A DNA stretch of 64,000 nucleotides. Origin: Brachionus manjavacas (taxonomy: Eukaryota > Rotifera > Eurotatoria > Ploima > Brachionidae). The stretch lies in contig JAHQIY010000001.1 of assembly GCA_019054805.1 (NCBI GenBank), positions 4,230,501 to 4,294,500 of the forward strand. The letters are read 5' to 3'. Positions 32,252 through 42,549 of this stretch are shown here, piece by piece. How positions within the stretch are numbered: the first letter of the stretch is position 1; each line of letters starts with the position of its first letter. Both the position numbers and the translations under genes were made by a program. A model generated the notes under the pieces. It did not search any database. It had not been told where the DNA came from and was given only the letters and a program-made list of their open reading frames with translations.

Positions 32252-32590
32252 TATAAATATAAGCTGCCCGACGTATTACCTGTAACTTTCAAACTTTATT
32301 TTTAAATTTCTAATAAAAACGACTGACTCGTGGTCAAGCCACCGGTCAGCCAACATTTTTGCATCGAATTGATCATCTAAACCGCAATTATTACCCAGTC
32401 GAAACTGGTTCCCCCTATTTTTATGATGAAAGAGGTTTAAACATTCGCCCTGTATTACAGAAATATTTGGAAGATTTTTCACCCTCGAGGCCTGCATGAC
32501 TAACACGCAAACCATTCGGCTATACTTGCTCAAAAATGTACTTGAAAAGGAGATGAGCGCCTCCCCATTATCCACTAGGATAGAATAGGG
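32252..32590 (+). mobile_element. LTR-like segment, second copy
   Basis: Duplicate of 23497-23835, preceded by the same RNase H tail (31974-32256). No gag or reverse transcriptase lies upstream here. Confidence 0.4.
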
Positions 32591-32635
32591 TCAATTATCA
32601 TTATTATAAATAATTATATCAAGAAAATGACCCTA

Positions 32636-32877
32636 AACATAAATCTGATGAATGTAGGTGTTTTTTGTCAAAGTAAAAGAGTTGGTCAAAATTCAAAAGT
32701 CTAACGCCAAAATTTGGAAAAGTCAGAGTCAAAGTATGACTTTTGCTTTTACATATTTTTTTGTTCAAGAACTTATGACTTTAATTTTTGACATTTTCTT
32801 TTTAACTTTAAATTTGACTTACCCATCTTATTGAATTGCGTTTCAAAAAGCACCTACACTCATCAGATTTATACAGT
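32636..32877. mobile_element. Tc1-type MITE (copy 2)
   Basis: Duplicate of 23881-24121 with one extra T and one substitution in the right arm. Confidence 0.65.
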
Positions 32878-33043
32878 ATGTTGCAAAAGTTTAGAAATTG
32901 GTTATTTTATTTATCTTAAATTGTTTATTTGTTGTATTTAACGAAAAATTGAGTGCAAAAGAAAAAAAAATAAAAGCACTAATTTGTAGAATTTTTTTTT
33001 CTCTACAATTTGATATATGACACTGGGAATAAAAATATATTAT

Positions 33044-36000
33044 TTTTTATTTATTTGTTTTCTGTACCGAGCTAAAGCTCATTCAGAATAAGTTAAAAAT
33101 TAAAAAATAAAATAAAAATAAAATTAAAGTTAATAAAATGAGATAAAAAAAAAAAGAATCAAAATAGAGTAAATAAGCTAAAAAAATGAAAGTTGAAAAG
33201 ACATAAATTGGAAAAGATTGTTTCATGTGACATATGTTTAAATAATGCTTTTTTCTTATTAAATACTGAGTTTTACTTAAGTTTTTAAGGTTTTTGTTTT
33301 AATTTCTTTTTGTCAATTTTATATTGTTAATGATTTTGATGAATTGTTGTTCAATTAATATTTATTATTTATTTATTTGTTTTCTGTACCGAGCTAAAGC
33401 TCCTTCAGAATAAATAAAATATAAAATAAAAAAATAAAATTAAAGTTAATAAAATGAGATAAAAAAAAAGAATCAAAATAGAGTAAATAAGCTAAAAAAA
33501 ATTAAAGTTGAAAAGACATAAATTGGAAAAGATTGTTTCATGTGGCTCATGTTTAAATAGTTCAAGTTTCAGGAAAAAAAGAAGAAATAGTAAGGTAGCA
33601 ATTACACAATGGAGTTGGGTATTAAATATTCGAGACTGAACTCAAAAAGACGATTCGAGACTGTTTGTAATTTTAGTGTATTAAAAGCTTCATGTTGCAC
33701 GATGTTGGAGGGAGTATCATATTTTAACTTAAGGATAGATCTTACTGCTGTATTCTGAATTGCTTGTAGTTTTTTGATATTATTTTCTGAAAATGAATTT
33801 AAGCAAGGAAAAGAATAGTCAAAAATCGATCCGACTAAAGATTTATTTAAATTTCCTAGTGTGTTTTGATTGAGACCCCATTTTTTGTTTGACAATATCT
33901 TAATAATATTTAGCCTTTTGTTGCAGCGTTCTTTAATTTCGTCTATTTGTATATTAAAGTTTAACTTAGAACCAAATTTAATACCAAGAAACTTGATTTC
34001 TTTTTGGCTCACTATTCTGTTTCCATAAATTTTTAAGTTTAGATTATCACCCTCTTTTTTGTACCTAGAAAAGACTACTGAACACGACTTTTCAACTGAT
34101 ATCTTCATTTTCCATTTAATAAGCCATTGTTCTAGTTCGTTGGTGTATTTATTAATCTTATTTTCTAGGTTCCCTTTCTTGTTATAAATGAAGAATGTAA
34201 CTAGATCATCTGCGAAAAGCAGAGAGTATTCGTTATTTGTTTTGTTTCTTTTTGGGATGTCATTAATATATATACTAAATAAAAGAGGACTAATTACTTA
34301 GCCTTGAGGAACACCTGCAGTTATTTGAAATTCGTCGCTCAATTGGTCATTCACATTTACCTTAAATGTCCTACTATCTAAAAAGGATCTAATCCAGTTA
34401 GTCATGTAATGAGGTGGATTCATTTTAATCAATTTAAAAAGTAAACCCTCATGCCAAACCCTATCGAAGGCTTTAGAAATATCAAAAAAAAGGCCACAAA
34501 CTCTTTTTTTTCTATTAAATGATTCCACAATTTTTGGAATTAAAAATAAAAAATTATGTGATGTTCGCCGGTGTTTCCTAAATCCAGATTGCTCCTGGAT
34601 AAGGAGTGAATTTTGTTCCTTTTTAATCATAGTAATGTTCGATGTTTTCCATGCTTTAAGGACTCTACCTTCTCGAAAAGATAAATTAAAAATTTCTATA
34701 ATTTCTATTAATGAATTTCTAGGTAAGTTTTTTAACATTAGATTATGAATTTGGTCAGGTTATGTCGCTTCATTTTTCAATCTTTTTAGAGCCATAATAA
34801 ATTCATTTAAGCAAATTGGATCATTAAAATTAGACTTATCATAATTTCTAAAGAATTCAGAGTTAGAATTAAGTTTTTCGAAATCTTTATCACGATCAAT
34901 TAAATCAGAATTAGGACTAAATATTGAAGATAGGAGTTCTCCAAAGCTTTTTCCATTTTCTTCATTAGTTTTGAATTCCTTGTCATTTAAAAACAAATTT
35001 GGGATTAAATTTGATCCTTTTTTTGATCTAAATTTATTTATTTTTATCCAGAATAGTCTACTTGTCAGTGGGTTTTCTTCCATTTTCTCAATAAAATCAA
35101 ACCAATTTTGATTCCAGATTTTTTTTTAAAGAGGCCTTTAACTCAAATGTAAGTTTATTAAATTTTGTCTTGAGATTTTGACAGCGAGTTTTTTGAAATT
35201 TTCTTCTTACTTTCCTGCGTTCTTTTATCAGAATAACAATGTTCGGGGGAAGACTGGTTTTGTAGATTTTCTGAGAAAGGTAAGGAATGCTTTTATGAGA
35301 AGCAGATATGATTTTTTCTGTAATTTTATCATTTAGTTGATCAATAGTGAGGGGACTTTCAGTGATATTAACTAATTGAGAATTTAAAATCTCGCTGAAT
35401 AATTGCCAGTTTGCTTTCTTTAAGTTAAGTTTTTTAGCTGTAGATTTATTTATTAATTGATAGCCCATAGAAATCGATGCTTCGATTGGGAAATGGTCAC
35501 TAGTCATATCTTGACTAATTAGGACACAAAAGTCGGTTATTTTGTCAATTAATGAAGAAGAAACTAAGAAAAGATCAAGAATTTCAAAGTAATTCCTAAT
35601 GAAAATATTGAAAGTAGGACGCTTATCATTGATTACTTAGAAGTCTTACTCATTGATTATTCTTTCCAACATTATGCCGTTTTCATTTTCCCCTACGCAG
35701 CCTATTTGCTTTGTTCTGGCGTTAAGATCACCACCTAAAATGTAGTTTCTACATTTTTTACTAACAGTTTTAAAAAACTCAAAGTTCAGAATCATATTGG
35801 GTGGATTATAAAGACTGAATATAAACAATTCATTATTCTTTCCTAAGTTCATTTTTATACAAAGGAGTTCGGAATTGAATTCCTCATAAGAGAAATCTTG
35901 TATAAATTCAATTCCTTCTTTAATTAAAATTGCTACTCCTCCTCCATACTTGTTGCGTGGTTTTGTTATGAATTGATAATTGTGAAAATCAAGATATATA

Positions 36001-36961
36001 TTTGTCTCACTTAAATCTATCTTTATTTCATTTAGCAAAACAATTTCGGGACATTTTTGAGCTAAAAAATTTCCTAAGAGATGAACCCTCCTGGGTAAGT
36101 GAAGGCAATTCCAGTGTGTAATTACTTGCCTGTTCTTAGAGGAAAGTTGGCTTGATTGATTTTTTTTCATTATTTATTTGAGTTAGACTGTTGTTGTATA
36201 AAATCGATATTGTTTACATTTGAAGTCGGTCCAATATTATTGTCTTGAAATATGTCATTAAGTTTACTGTTATCTTTGTCATTAGTTTGATCTTATAGAT
36301 TTTTCGATTCTGCTGTTTGTGAATCGTCGGATTCTGAAACACGCTTGATTAGCTTACTTGTTTGAACATTGGAAGAGAGGTATTTTGATGGCTTTAAAGA
36401 TTGGTCCCTTAATTTTTTCAAATTTGATCATTTTGTTTGATCAGAATCTTAATTAAGATTAACTGAAAAAACTGGAGTATGCATACTTTTTTGACTGGAC
36501 TGTGACGAGAATAGAGATTCTTCATTAGTCGACTCGCTATTTGGGAACTCTGGAGTTTTATAAATCATGTCCAATATGTTTTTTTTTGTTTGAGGAATTT
36601 CTTCTTTTCCTTCTTGAATCGCTAGTTCGCTAAAGTCGATTTTTGCTCGATCAATAGATTCAAGCCTCTCAGCAATTTGTTTGCATCTTCAATCTTAAAA
36701 AATTCACCATTAATTTCGATTGAACGTTCAAAGACTTTCGATGCGGTAAAGCGTGTTCGAACTTTATAATCCATATTTTGTTCGAAGAGAAATTGTAGAT
36801 TGCTGTAATTTCTTTAAATTCTGAGTCTCTGAGTACATATTTGAGTTGCTTAAAGATTCTTTTTTGCCTTAGAGGTTCCTCCAATTTTTTGAGAATTATT
36901 TTGACTTAATTCTTAAAATTCCAACGTTGAATTTCGTTTGGGTTCGCTAGCGAACTTTCCA
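33044..36961 (-). mobile_element. Dead LINE family C, longest copy (ORF1 and ORF2 remnants)
   Basis: Minus strand. A degraded ORF1 runs from about 36961 (begins MESSLANPNEIQRW, then a stop; 36884-36669 open). ORF2 starts at 36170 with the endonuclease (QVITHWNCLHLPRRV, LNEIKIDLSE, KYGGGVAILIKEG, GGDLNART). The downstream parts equal those of copy 1 (frames 35507, 35083, 34738, 34108). Both copies share the same RT motif-2 deletion and the same TAA after GVPQG, so the element was already dead when duplicated. 33044-33355 is the adjoining 5'-truncated 3' fragment. The AAAT tail and GAGCTTTAGCTC hairpin mark both 3' ends. Confidence 0.85.
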
Positions 36962-37325
36962 TTTAAAATTTAGCTTTCATATAACGTGATGACGATATAA
37001 TTTAAGATCAAGAATGCTAAGCCAAAAGTCGAATTTGCAAGTAAAATTTAAATATTTTTTACTTTTTATATCATAATTAGATAATTTTAAGTGTTGATAT
37101 AAGTTTAAATCTAAATTGAGACAAATTTTTAAATAATTTCGAGGTAAGTGTTTTTAATTTAGAGGGAGGTGTTATTAATTTAGACGTGTTTTTATTTTTT
37201 TAGATGAGTTTTTTTTAAATTAGAGGTAAGCTTATTAAATTAGCGAAGTTTTTATTAAAAATAGCGGTATGCAAAGATTATTCGCCTATATTATTTCTCT
37301 AAGCTTATTTCTCTAGCAAAAAAAA
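36962..37325. other. Intergenic, no gene seen
   Basis: AT-rich, nothing recognised. Confidence 0.4.
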
Positions 37326-37329
37326 CATT

Positions 37330-37520
37330 TCACGTAGCGACGGACTTTACACATAAACTCAAATGAATTGATTTCCAAATAATTCTCTGTGGCACAACCA
37401 ACAAGGCGAAAGCATTTCATCCTTTTGGAATATTACTGTCAAAAACTGAGACTCATGAACATTTAATTTTATGTTTAGTTCTATCAAAATGTAAAATGAT
37501 TATAACAAATGGGTTTAAAT
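37330..37520 (+). mobile_element. MULE (Mutator-like) transposase fragment
   Basis: A plus frame with one stop reads ATDFTHKLK, then LCGTTNKAKAFHPFGILLSK, followed by TETHEHLILC and ITNGFKSVYG. A TDxT start, a GTxxxxKxFxPFG block and TETHEH in this order fit the MULE transposase domain, the first Asp being catalytic. Only about 60 residues survive and there are no terminal repeats. Confidence 0.5.
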
Positions 37521-38335
37521 CGGTTTACGGTATTTGATTTTTAAGTTCGTTCCGAGAGGATATCTATCCAAAATGATTGGTTCTATGGTCAGAGAAATAA
37601 ATCTTGAAGCTTGATTTCTTTTAATAACTTTTCTATTACTTCTTTATTTAATTTCTTATTCAAATATATTTTTCAGTTTTTTAATAAATTTATTTTGTCG
37701 ATCAACTTTGTTTTCATTGTTTTTGAGTAATATTGATTTAAATTGTTTTTAAGGAGTCTCTTATATAAACTCAGTTTAAGTTTACTATTTTTGAGTTAAC
37801 AGAGTCTAATTTGAGATCTTTTCTCTAGCAAAAGAATTCGCTTAATCATTAGGCCTTACACTGTCTGAATATTTATTTCTCTCAGTTTAACTGATATAGC
37901 AATTTTCAATACCAAATAAATTATTGTCTTAGCGTTAGTTTTGAAAAAATAATCTTTTAGTTGTGGGTGTATGTGCCTGCTTAAACCTCAAGATTTTTTT
38001 GAGTAAGTATAATGGTCTCCATGTGTTAAGTCTACTTTTGCTCAGATGTTTTTTACTGTGAAATCTATCCATCTATTAATCATTATTTCTCTTTTCACTC
38101 AAAGATTCACTGACCAAAAGAACTTAGGAACAGACAAAAAGTTTCTATATTTTAAAGTGTTCAATGGTTTCTGTGAATGTAAAGATATCATGGTTAGTAG
38201 AGTTTATAGATTCACAGCCAAATTGTGTTTGAGGATCTCTGTGTGTTTAGTCTTTAAGGATATTTAAATCAAAGAAACAGTAAATAATTTGTTTTTCCGT
38301 GTCTTAGATGTAAAAAAAGGATATTCAGGAAAAAT
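37521..38335. other. Intergenic, no supported gene
   Basis: Low-complexity AT-rich DNA. An open 73-codon frame at 38046-38267 has no recognisable domain. Confidence 0.4.
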
Positions 38336-38339
38336 CTTT

Positions 38340-38515
38340 ATGGCATTAAATTAACAGTCACTATGGACCACTCAGCTATTGAATGGCTTAAAAATATTAT
38401 AATAATGACAGAAAATAGACTTGCTGGTCTTTACAAGAATACGACTTTGATATTGTGTACCGAAAAGGCTCTGAACATTGAAATGTTGATGCAATCAGTA
38501 GACTTGTAATTGACT
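38340..38515 (+). mobile_element. Ty3/gypsy RNase H fragment
   Basis: Plus strand: GIKLTVTMDHSAIEWLKNI, then after a frame change QEYDFDIVYRKGSEH, a stop, and NVDAISRL. DHSAIxWL and the (I)xYRKGxxxxNxDAxSRL ending are hallmarks of Ty3/gypsy RNase H. Dead fragment. Confidence 0.7.
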
Positions 38516-38659
38516 TTGTAGTTTGTATGACAATAACACATGTTTTAAATGATAAAGTTAAATTTGACGTGAGGGAAAATCTCAAATTAATCCACCTCAT
38601 TCATTTTAGAAATCTGGTACCAAGTATTTCTAAAAGATTAGCAACAAATATTCTTATTG

Positions 38660-38815
38660 ATAACTTGACCTAACAAGTTTCCAACTTGATGTGAATAGAC
38701 TGGCAGAATGGTCAAATGCATGGTTGATGAATTTTAATGAAGATAAATACAACGCTTTGGATATCAATTATAAAAATTTTAATATTTACATAACCTTGAA
38801 CCTTTCGACCCTCAG
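38660..38815 (+). mobile_element. LINE reverse-transcriptase fragment
   Basis: Plus frame: FQLDVNRLAEWSNAWLMNF, then NEDKYNAL. The DxxRLxxWSxxWLxxFNxxKxxxL block follows the catalytic palm motif in CR1/L2-type RTs. There is no catalytic Asp pair in what remains. Confidence 0.55.
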
Positions 38816-39522
38816 ATAGAGAAGAGAGAGCTGACTTAATCGATTATTTTAAATTTTCAAAGTGTTTGAGCGTTATTGACTGGTTCAACCCGAAAAGCTC
38901 ACGAATTCACTAAAAGTCTGAGGAACAGCTAGAACCATACGGGGAGTGAAATAAAGGCTAGTGAAAGAACTCACAAAGACTAGTCAAAGAGAGGACTTTT
39001 TAACGAATTAATTTTTTTTTATTTCCCAAATCTAAAAAAAAAAATTAAATATTTTTAATTATATATTAAAGAGAAAATATAAATTGAATACTCTTTGCTA
39101 TTCGCAGATGAACAGATAAGATTTTCAAGCATGAATACCTTTTTTTTTTTTTAAATTTTAACTTTAGATTTTGAGTGAATTTATTTTCAGATAAATTGTC
39201 TGAAAATAAACAATATTAGAAAACGTAATTTACCTGTAAATAAATTTTTTTATTTTTTTACCTGAATGAAAAAATTAATTTATTTTCACGTAATTGTCAA
39301 TAATCAAAAGAATAAAAATAGAAACAATTCAAAGACAATAATAATTGAAACAAATTAATTAAGCCGAATTAATGAAGTGAAACCATAATAAAAATTAATC
39401 CTAAATCTTTATTAAAAATGCACTTGTTTCTTACTAAACTCCTTTTACTTATCATAAACAAAACTACCTTAATACACTTAAAACTTTTGAAAAAAAATTT
39501 CTGAAAAGTTATATCTTGGACA
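38816..39522. other. Intergenic, no gene seen
   Basis: AT-rich, nothing recognised. Confidence 0.4.
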
Positions 39523-39532
39523 ACTTTTCAAC

Positions 39533-39841
39533 AACTTTGACGAATTTATCCAAACTTTAAATGAATATTCAAAACAAAGCTATTCGATTTGGACAACCGT
39601 TAGTAGCCGAAAACTTGAAGACAACAATTTTAAATATCTTGAAATCCATCACAGGGAGATAAATGATATAACATCAAAGAGTACTGGTATACGACCCAAA
39701 CAAAGCGTTAAATTATGTAAAATTTGTTGTTTATCATGTGAATCTAAGAATATAGTTTGTGATAATTGTTCTTGTATTTTTCATTTAAAATGTGTTGATA
39801 GAACTTATGCTCCAAAAAAGAAATGGATTTGTAATGAATGA
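39533..39841 (+). mobile_element. LINE B remnant: PHD-finger ORF1 piece (unit 1)
   Basis: About 102 codons are open. The C-terminal part carries CKICCLSC, CDNCSC, then FHLKC and WIC, the Cys4-His-Cys3 spacing of a PHD zinc finger without its last Cys, because a TGA follows WICNE. PHD fingers occur in ORF1 of CR1-type LINEs; LINE RT coding follows 300 bp downstream. In unit 2 (42560-42870) two extra A bases shift the frame before WIC. Confidence 0.55.
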
Positions 39842-40138
39842 GCTAATTGATTAATCTTTTTATTTTATCTGATTTTCCTTTTGTTTATTTACAGATAATT
39901 TACGTGAAAATAAACGTATTCTTAGATTTTTGATATGTTTACTTTAAATTTTTTTCATCTATTTAGAAAAAAGCTATTTTAATATTAAATAATAGGATGG
40001 AAAAAAAAGTAATTACAAAAAAAATTTAAAGCTGGACTGAGTGGGTAAAATTTGCAAAAAAGATGAATCTATGTTCCCCAAAGTCAAACACTTGAAGTGT
40101 GAAAAATTAATTTTACCGATCTTTAATTTTTATTTTTT

Positions 40139-40830
40139 ATGCTTAAAGGCAAGGATTTAAGTAGAGAGCGCATTTGGGTATTTGGGATTGTTGAAAGGGT
40201 AGTACCAAGTCAACCAGATCTTAGCAAATCCTATTTTTATTTATCTCCAAAGGTAAAACTACAATTTTTCAAGTCCTTTGTATTACCTTATTTTGATTAT
40301 TGTTTGACGCTTATAATTTACTTCCCTAAAAGAGCTATTCAAAAGCTTTTTAATTTTACAACTTTTGCTTATTTAAATTATTCAAAATTCGGTTTGATGT
40401 GGCCAGATCTGATAATTATAATCTACTGAATAATACTTTTAATGACTAAGTTGAAGATACGTTTCAGTTTTTCTTTACAAAATTTGTAAATAATTTTATT
40501 TTAAATGATTTAGGTGCAGATCCTAATTTATTTAAAATAGGAATTCATAATAATATCAATTTAAATTTTGTTCAATATTTAAAAAATTTGATTTGAAGTA
40601 TAAAAATTATTTGTGATAAATTAAAATTTTACATTTTATTAAATCTTAATTTTAACAATTTAAACTTTGTATTTTATTTTATTCATCTCATTTTTATTTA
40701 ATAAATGGATTCAATCGGCTTTAATAGGTTAGACAGACGTCCCTCGATTGAATTGAATATTGAATAAATACAAGCTATTTCTTAAGCTCCTTCAAATTAA
40801 AAAAAAAACAAATTATTAACTTTAATTGTT
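40139..40830 (+). mobile_element. LINE B C-terminal RT fragment and 3' end (unit 1)
   Basis: The 96-codon frame contains KVKLQFFKSFVLPYFDYCLT, the thumb-region motif of LINE ORF2, then PKRAIQKLFNF. Weak coding follows to about 40600. The 3' end is less clear; TTAAGCTCCTTCAAATTAAAA lies at 40780-40803. The same motif set on the minus strand at 50360 shows a family of at least three copies. Confidence 0.65.
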
Positions 40831-41094
40831 TATTTTTATATCAGTTTCGAGAATAAGGCATTCTATAAATAGCTTTGTTCACATAATCTAAAAACTGTTC
40901 TTCTAATTCTATTTTGGTTCACCTTTATGTGAACACAATAACTAATAGTTCACAAAACCTGAGAACAAGAATTTTTCGCAAAAGGTGAACTTTGGTTCAC
41001 CTGACCGACTAGACCGAGTTTTTCAACGATTGAATATAAACTTTAATCTAAATGAATTATTTATCTTTATTTTCTTTTTAATTTTTTTTTCATA

Positions 41095-41150
41095 TATTTT
41101 TATTCTGAAGGAGCATTAGCTCAATTCAGATAAACAAATAAATAAATTAT
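41095..41150 (+). repeat. LINE-type 3' end with AAAT tail (also 44125-44182)
   Basis: TCTGAAGGAGCATTAGCTC followed by CAGATAAACAAATAAATAAAT, present in both tandem units. Confidence 0.55.
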
Positions 41151-41544
41151 TTTAAAGTTGAAAAAAGAATTTTCAATATTTTTTCAAATTTCCAAATAAA
41201 TATTAAATTCATTCTATTTCACTAAAGGGTTTAATTTCAAATATCAAAATGTTTGTAAAATTAAAATTTTTTTTTTGAAAACTGAAAAAAATACTTGAAA
41301 CATCGCACTTTTTAGAATGTTATTTCAACATTGGATACATTTTGTAATTCAAACACAAAAAATTATACCATACGTTTTCATAAATATGCTTAATTCCACG
41401 TACTAAATATAAGGACTAAATTCCATACCAACCTGCCTAAGTATTTCCCTAGCTAATTTTTTTATAAATAAATCATCATTTTCACGATCAATGTTAGAAT
41501 TTTGGATCGTTCTTTTATTAAACCGTTCTTAGAAAAAAACAGTA

Positions 41545-42549
41545 CAGTGGTGTTCCGGATTTAGTAATTTACGATAATTTACGTAAAAAACAGTAAATTT
41601 ACCGAATTTTACGTAAAATATTGTAAATTTACGTAAATTTACAAAAGTAAAAAAACGTAAATTTACTTGATTTTACGTAAAATTTGGTAAATTTCGATCA
41701 TTTTACGTAAATTTATGTAAAAAAAATGTCCAAAAAATTGAAATAATTTGGAACTTTTTAAAAAAAAATGAATTTTTGTTATCCTTCAATATTTATATCC
41801 AAAATTATGAAAAAAAAAAATTACCATAATTTACGTAAATTTTGGTAAAATGTAATCAATTTAATGGTAAAAAATAGTAAAAAATGGTAAAAAATGATTA
41901 TTTAAAATTTTAAATTAATTTGAAAAAAAAATTTTATTTCAATTTTTTACGTTAAAAAAATATTATAAGTTAAAATTGCTAATATCTCATAGAGAGCGCA
42001 TTTGGGTATTTGAAATTGTTAAAAGAGAAATACCAGGTCAAAGATCAGAGAAAATTCTAAGCTTTTTCTAAAGCTCCTTCAAAAAATAAAAAAAAATAAA
42101 TTCATTAATTTTTGAAGGAGCTTTAGAAAAAGCTTAGAATTTTCTCTGATCTTTTTGACCTGGTATTTCTCTTTTAACAATTTCAAATACCCAAATGCGC
42201 TCTCTATGAGATATTAGCAATTTTAACTTATAATATTTTTTTAACGTAAAAAATTGAAATAAAAATTTTTTTTCAAATTAATTTAAAATTTTAAATAATC
42301 ATTTTTTACCATTTTTTACTATTTTTTACCATTAAATTGATTACATTTTACCAAAATTTACGTAAATTATGGTAATTTTTTTTCTCATAATTTTGGATAT
42401 AAATATTGAAGGATAACAAAAATTCATTTTTTTTTAAAAAGTGCCAAATTATTTCAATTTTTTGGACATTTTTTTTTTTACATAAATTTACGTAAAATGA
42501 TCGAAATTTACCAAATTTTACGTAAAATCAAGTAAATTTACGTTTTTTT
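41545..42549. mobile_element. Tc1-type foldback element, right end truncated (unit 1)
   Basis: The left end TA-CAGTGGTGTTCCGGATTTAG is complete. The right arm stops at the tandem-duplication breakpoint, about 95 bp short of the terminus. Confidence 0.8.

Larger units (their letters stand above)
31974..35859. repeat. 3.9-kb duplicated block, copy 2
   Basis: Second copy of 23219-27112, beginning CACCACTAGATG immediately after the Jockey element's T run. Differences include a D-to-G codon change near 33970 and poly-A/T length changes. Unlike copy 1 it continues into the rest of the LINE (to about 36961). Confidence 0.9.
39523..42549. repeat. 3.0-kb tandem duplication, unit 1
   Basis: The unit begins ACTTTTCAACAACTTTGACG and repeats from 42550 with few differences (A/T run lengths, isolated substitutions). 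It ends inside the right arm of a foldback element. Contents are a LINE B remnant and the foldback element. Confidence 0.9.
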
